This document shows positions 5,651-6,204 of a DNA stretch of 6,204 bases, piece after piece. The notes under the pieces are model-generated. The model was not told the DNA's origin. It saw only the letters and a list, made by a program, of their open reading frames with translations, and did no database searches. Source of the stretch: Planctomycetota bacterium (lineage in GTDB: Bacteria > Planctomycetota > B15-G4); NCBI GenBank assembly GCA_003644265.1, contig QNBX01000219.1, positions 1 through 6,204 on the forward strand. The letters run 5' to 3'. The translations under genes were made by a program, and so were the position numbers. Within the stretch, counting starts at the first letter, position 1, and each line of letters starts with the position of its first letter.

Positions 5651-5671
5651 CGCGCCGCGGCATCGGGCGCG
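5651..5671. terminator. Candidate hairpin after the sulfatase-like gene
   Basis: CGCGCC (5651-5656) pairs with GGCGCG (5666-5671) around a 9-base loop, starting three bases after the stop codon. There is no T-tract, so an intrinsic terminator is uncertain. It sits in the 88-base spacer between two convergent genes, where a bidirectional terminator would be expected. Confidence 0.35.
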
Positions 5672-5736
5672 TCCACGAACCGCGCTTCGCTCCCGGAGTC
5701 CGCCGTCGGCCTGCAAGCCGTGCTCGTGCTGCTGCC

Positions 5737-6204
5737 TCAGCCGCCCCCGGACTGCGCGGGCTCGGAGGGTTGCGCAGGCTCGAACACCAGCTGCTCGGAC
5801 GTGAGCTGCGAGCGCGTGGCGCCCTTGGCCAGCCGCACCATGTGAGGCGTAGCGCCCATGTGGCACCCCGTCAGCGACACGCGCGCCTCGACGCCCCACA
5901 GCTCGACGCCCACGCTGTCCGCCTGGATGCGCCCACCCTGCATGCTCACCTGCGCGCCCTCGACGGCGAACAGCGCCACCGAACGCGAGCGCAGCTGGCT
6001 CTGGTTGATGCGCGCCCGCGTGGCCTGGCCCGTGGCAAACAGCCCGCGCTCGGCGCAGTCGATCTCGCTGCGCAACAGCACCAGCTCGCAGGCGTCCCAG
6101 GACGAGGTGGCTACCACCCCGTGCCCGGCCGGATTGGCCACGCGACAGTCGATCAGCTCGAGCTGCCCGCCGTTGACCTGCACGGTGGCGGTGCGCTCGG
6201 CCAC
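5737..6204 (-). CDS. C-terminal part of a right-handed parallel beta-helix protein
   Basis: The frame is open at the right edge and ends with TGA at 5737-5739, leaving 155 visible residues. No signal peptide is present at the edge, so the GTG at 6204 is probably internal and the N-terminus lies outside. The sequence is a ladder of rungs spaced 22-26 residues, each with an alternating hydrophobic strand: LELIDCRV (15-22), LVLLRSEI (41-48), ARINQSQL (64-71), VSMQGGRI (86-93) and VSLTGCHM (109-116). Each is followed by a second strand such as GVVA, GLFA, ALFA, VGVEL. This is the NosD/pectate-lyase type of beta-helix. Such domains bind or cleave polysaccharides or serve as surface structures; no catalytic motif is visible here. 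The tail (about 142-155) is low complexity, with EPAQ repeated. It converges with the sulfatase-like gene and is a separate transcript. Confidence 0.78.
   Translation of the reverse strand: MAERTATVQVNGGQLELIDCRVANPAGHGVVATSSWDACELVLLRSEIDCAERGLFATGQATRARINQSQLRSRSVALFAVEGAQVSMQGGRIQADSVGVELWGVEARVSLTGCHMGATPHMVRLAKGATRSQLTSEQLVFEPAQPSEPAQSGGG

Overview
The window is about 6.2 kb of very GC-rich bacterial DNA. It carries five protein genes, two of them cut by the window edges, and no recognisable RNA gene, insertion sequence or CRISPR array. The coding style (strong G/C third positions in most genes), three proteins with export or membrane signals, a short-LID nucleoside monophosphate kinase and a large sulfatase-superfamily protein suggest a high-GC bacterium, most likely Planctomycetota or a relative; Myxococcota is the main alternative. 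This placement is inference from family resemblance only.

Layout. On the minus strand, 1-1022 encodes the N-terminal part of a secreted RCC1/BLIP-II-like beta-propeller built from a 117-bp (39-residue) tandem repeat; it runs off the left edge. A gene-free region, 1023-1466, separates it from a divergent adenylate-kinase-type gene at 1467-2066 (+). That gene converges on a small exported protein with a DUF4177-like half at 2141-2548 (-), across a short spacer holding a duplicated 26-bp unit and a hairpin. A divergent promoter region at 2549-2681 leads into the largest gene, 2682-5648 (+). It encodes a 988-residue membrane-anchored sulfatase/alkaline-phosphatase-superfamily protein with an expanded Gly/Asp/Ser tract and a duplicated C-terminal module. 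It converges on the C-terminal part of a right-handed beta-helix protein at 5737-6204 (-), which enters from the right edge.

How the genes relate. No two adjacent genes share a strand, so nothing here looks like an operon and no joint pathway can be claimed. Four of the five products are probably extracytoplasmic or are repeat-rich folds suited to binding; the kinase is housekeeping.

The two observations most worth following are: (1) the sulfatase-like protein keeps the fold signatures of its family but has lost the residues at the nucleophile, metal-binding and substrate-histidine positions, so it looks like a pseudoenzyme; and (2) the beta-propeller repeats are almost identical except at a few clustered positions, which suggests recent expansion with diversification of a binding face.
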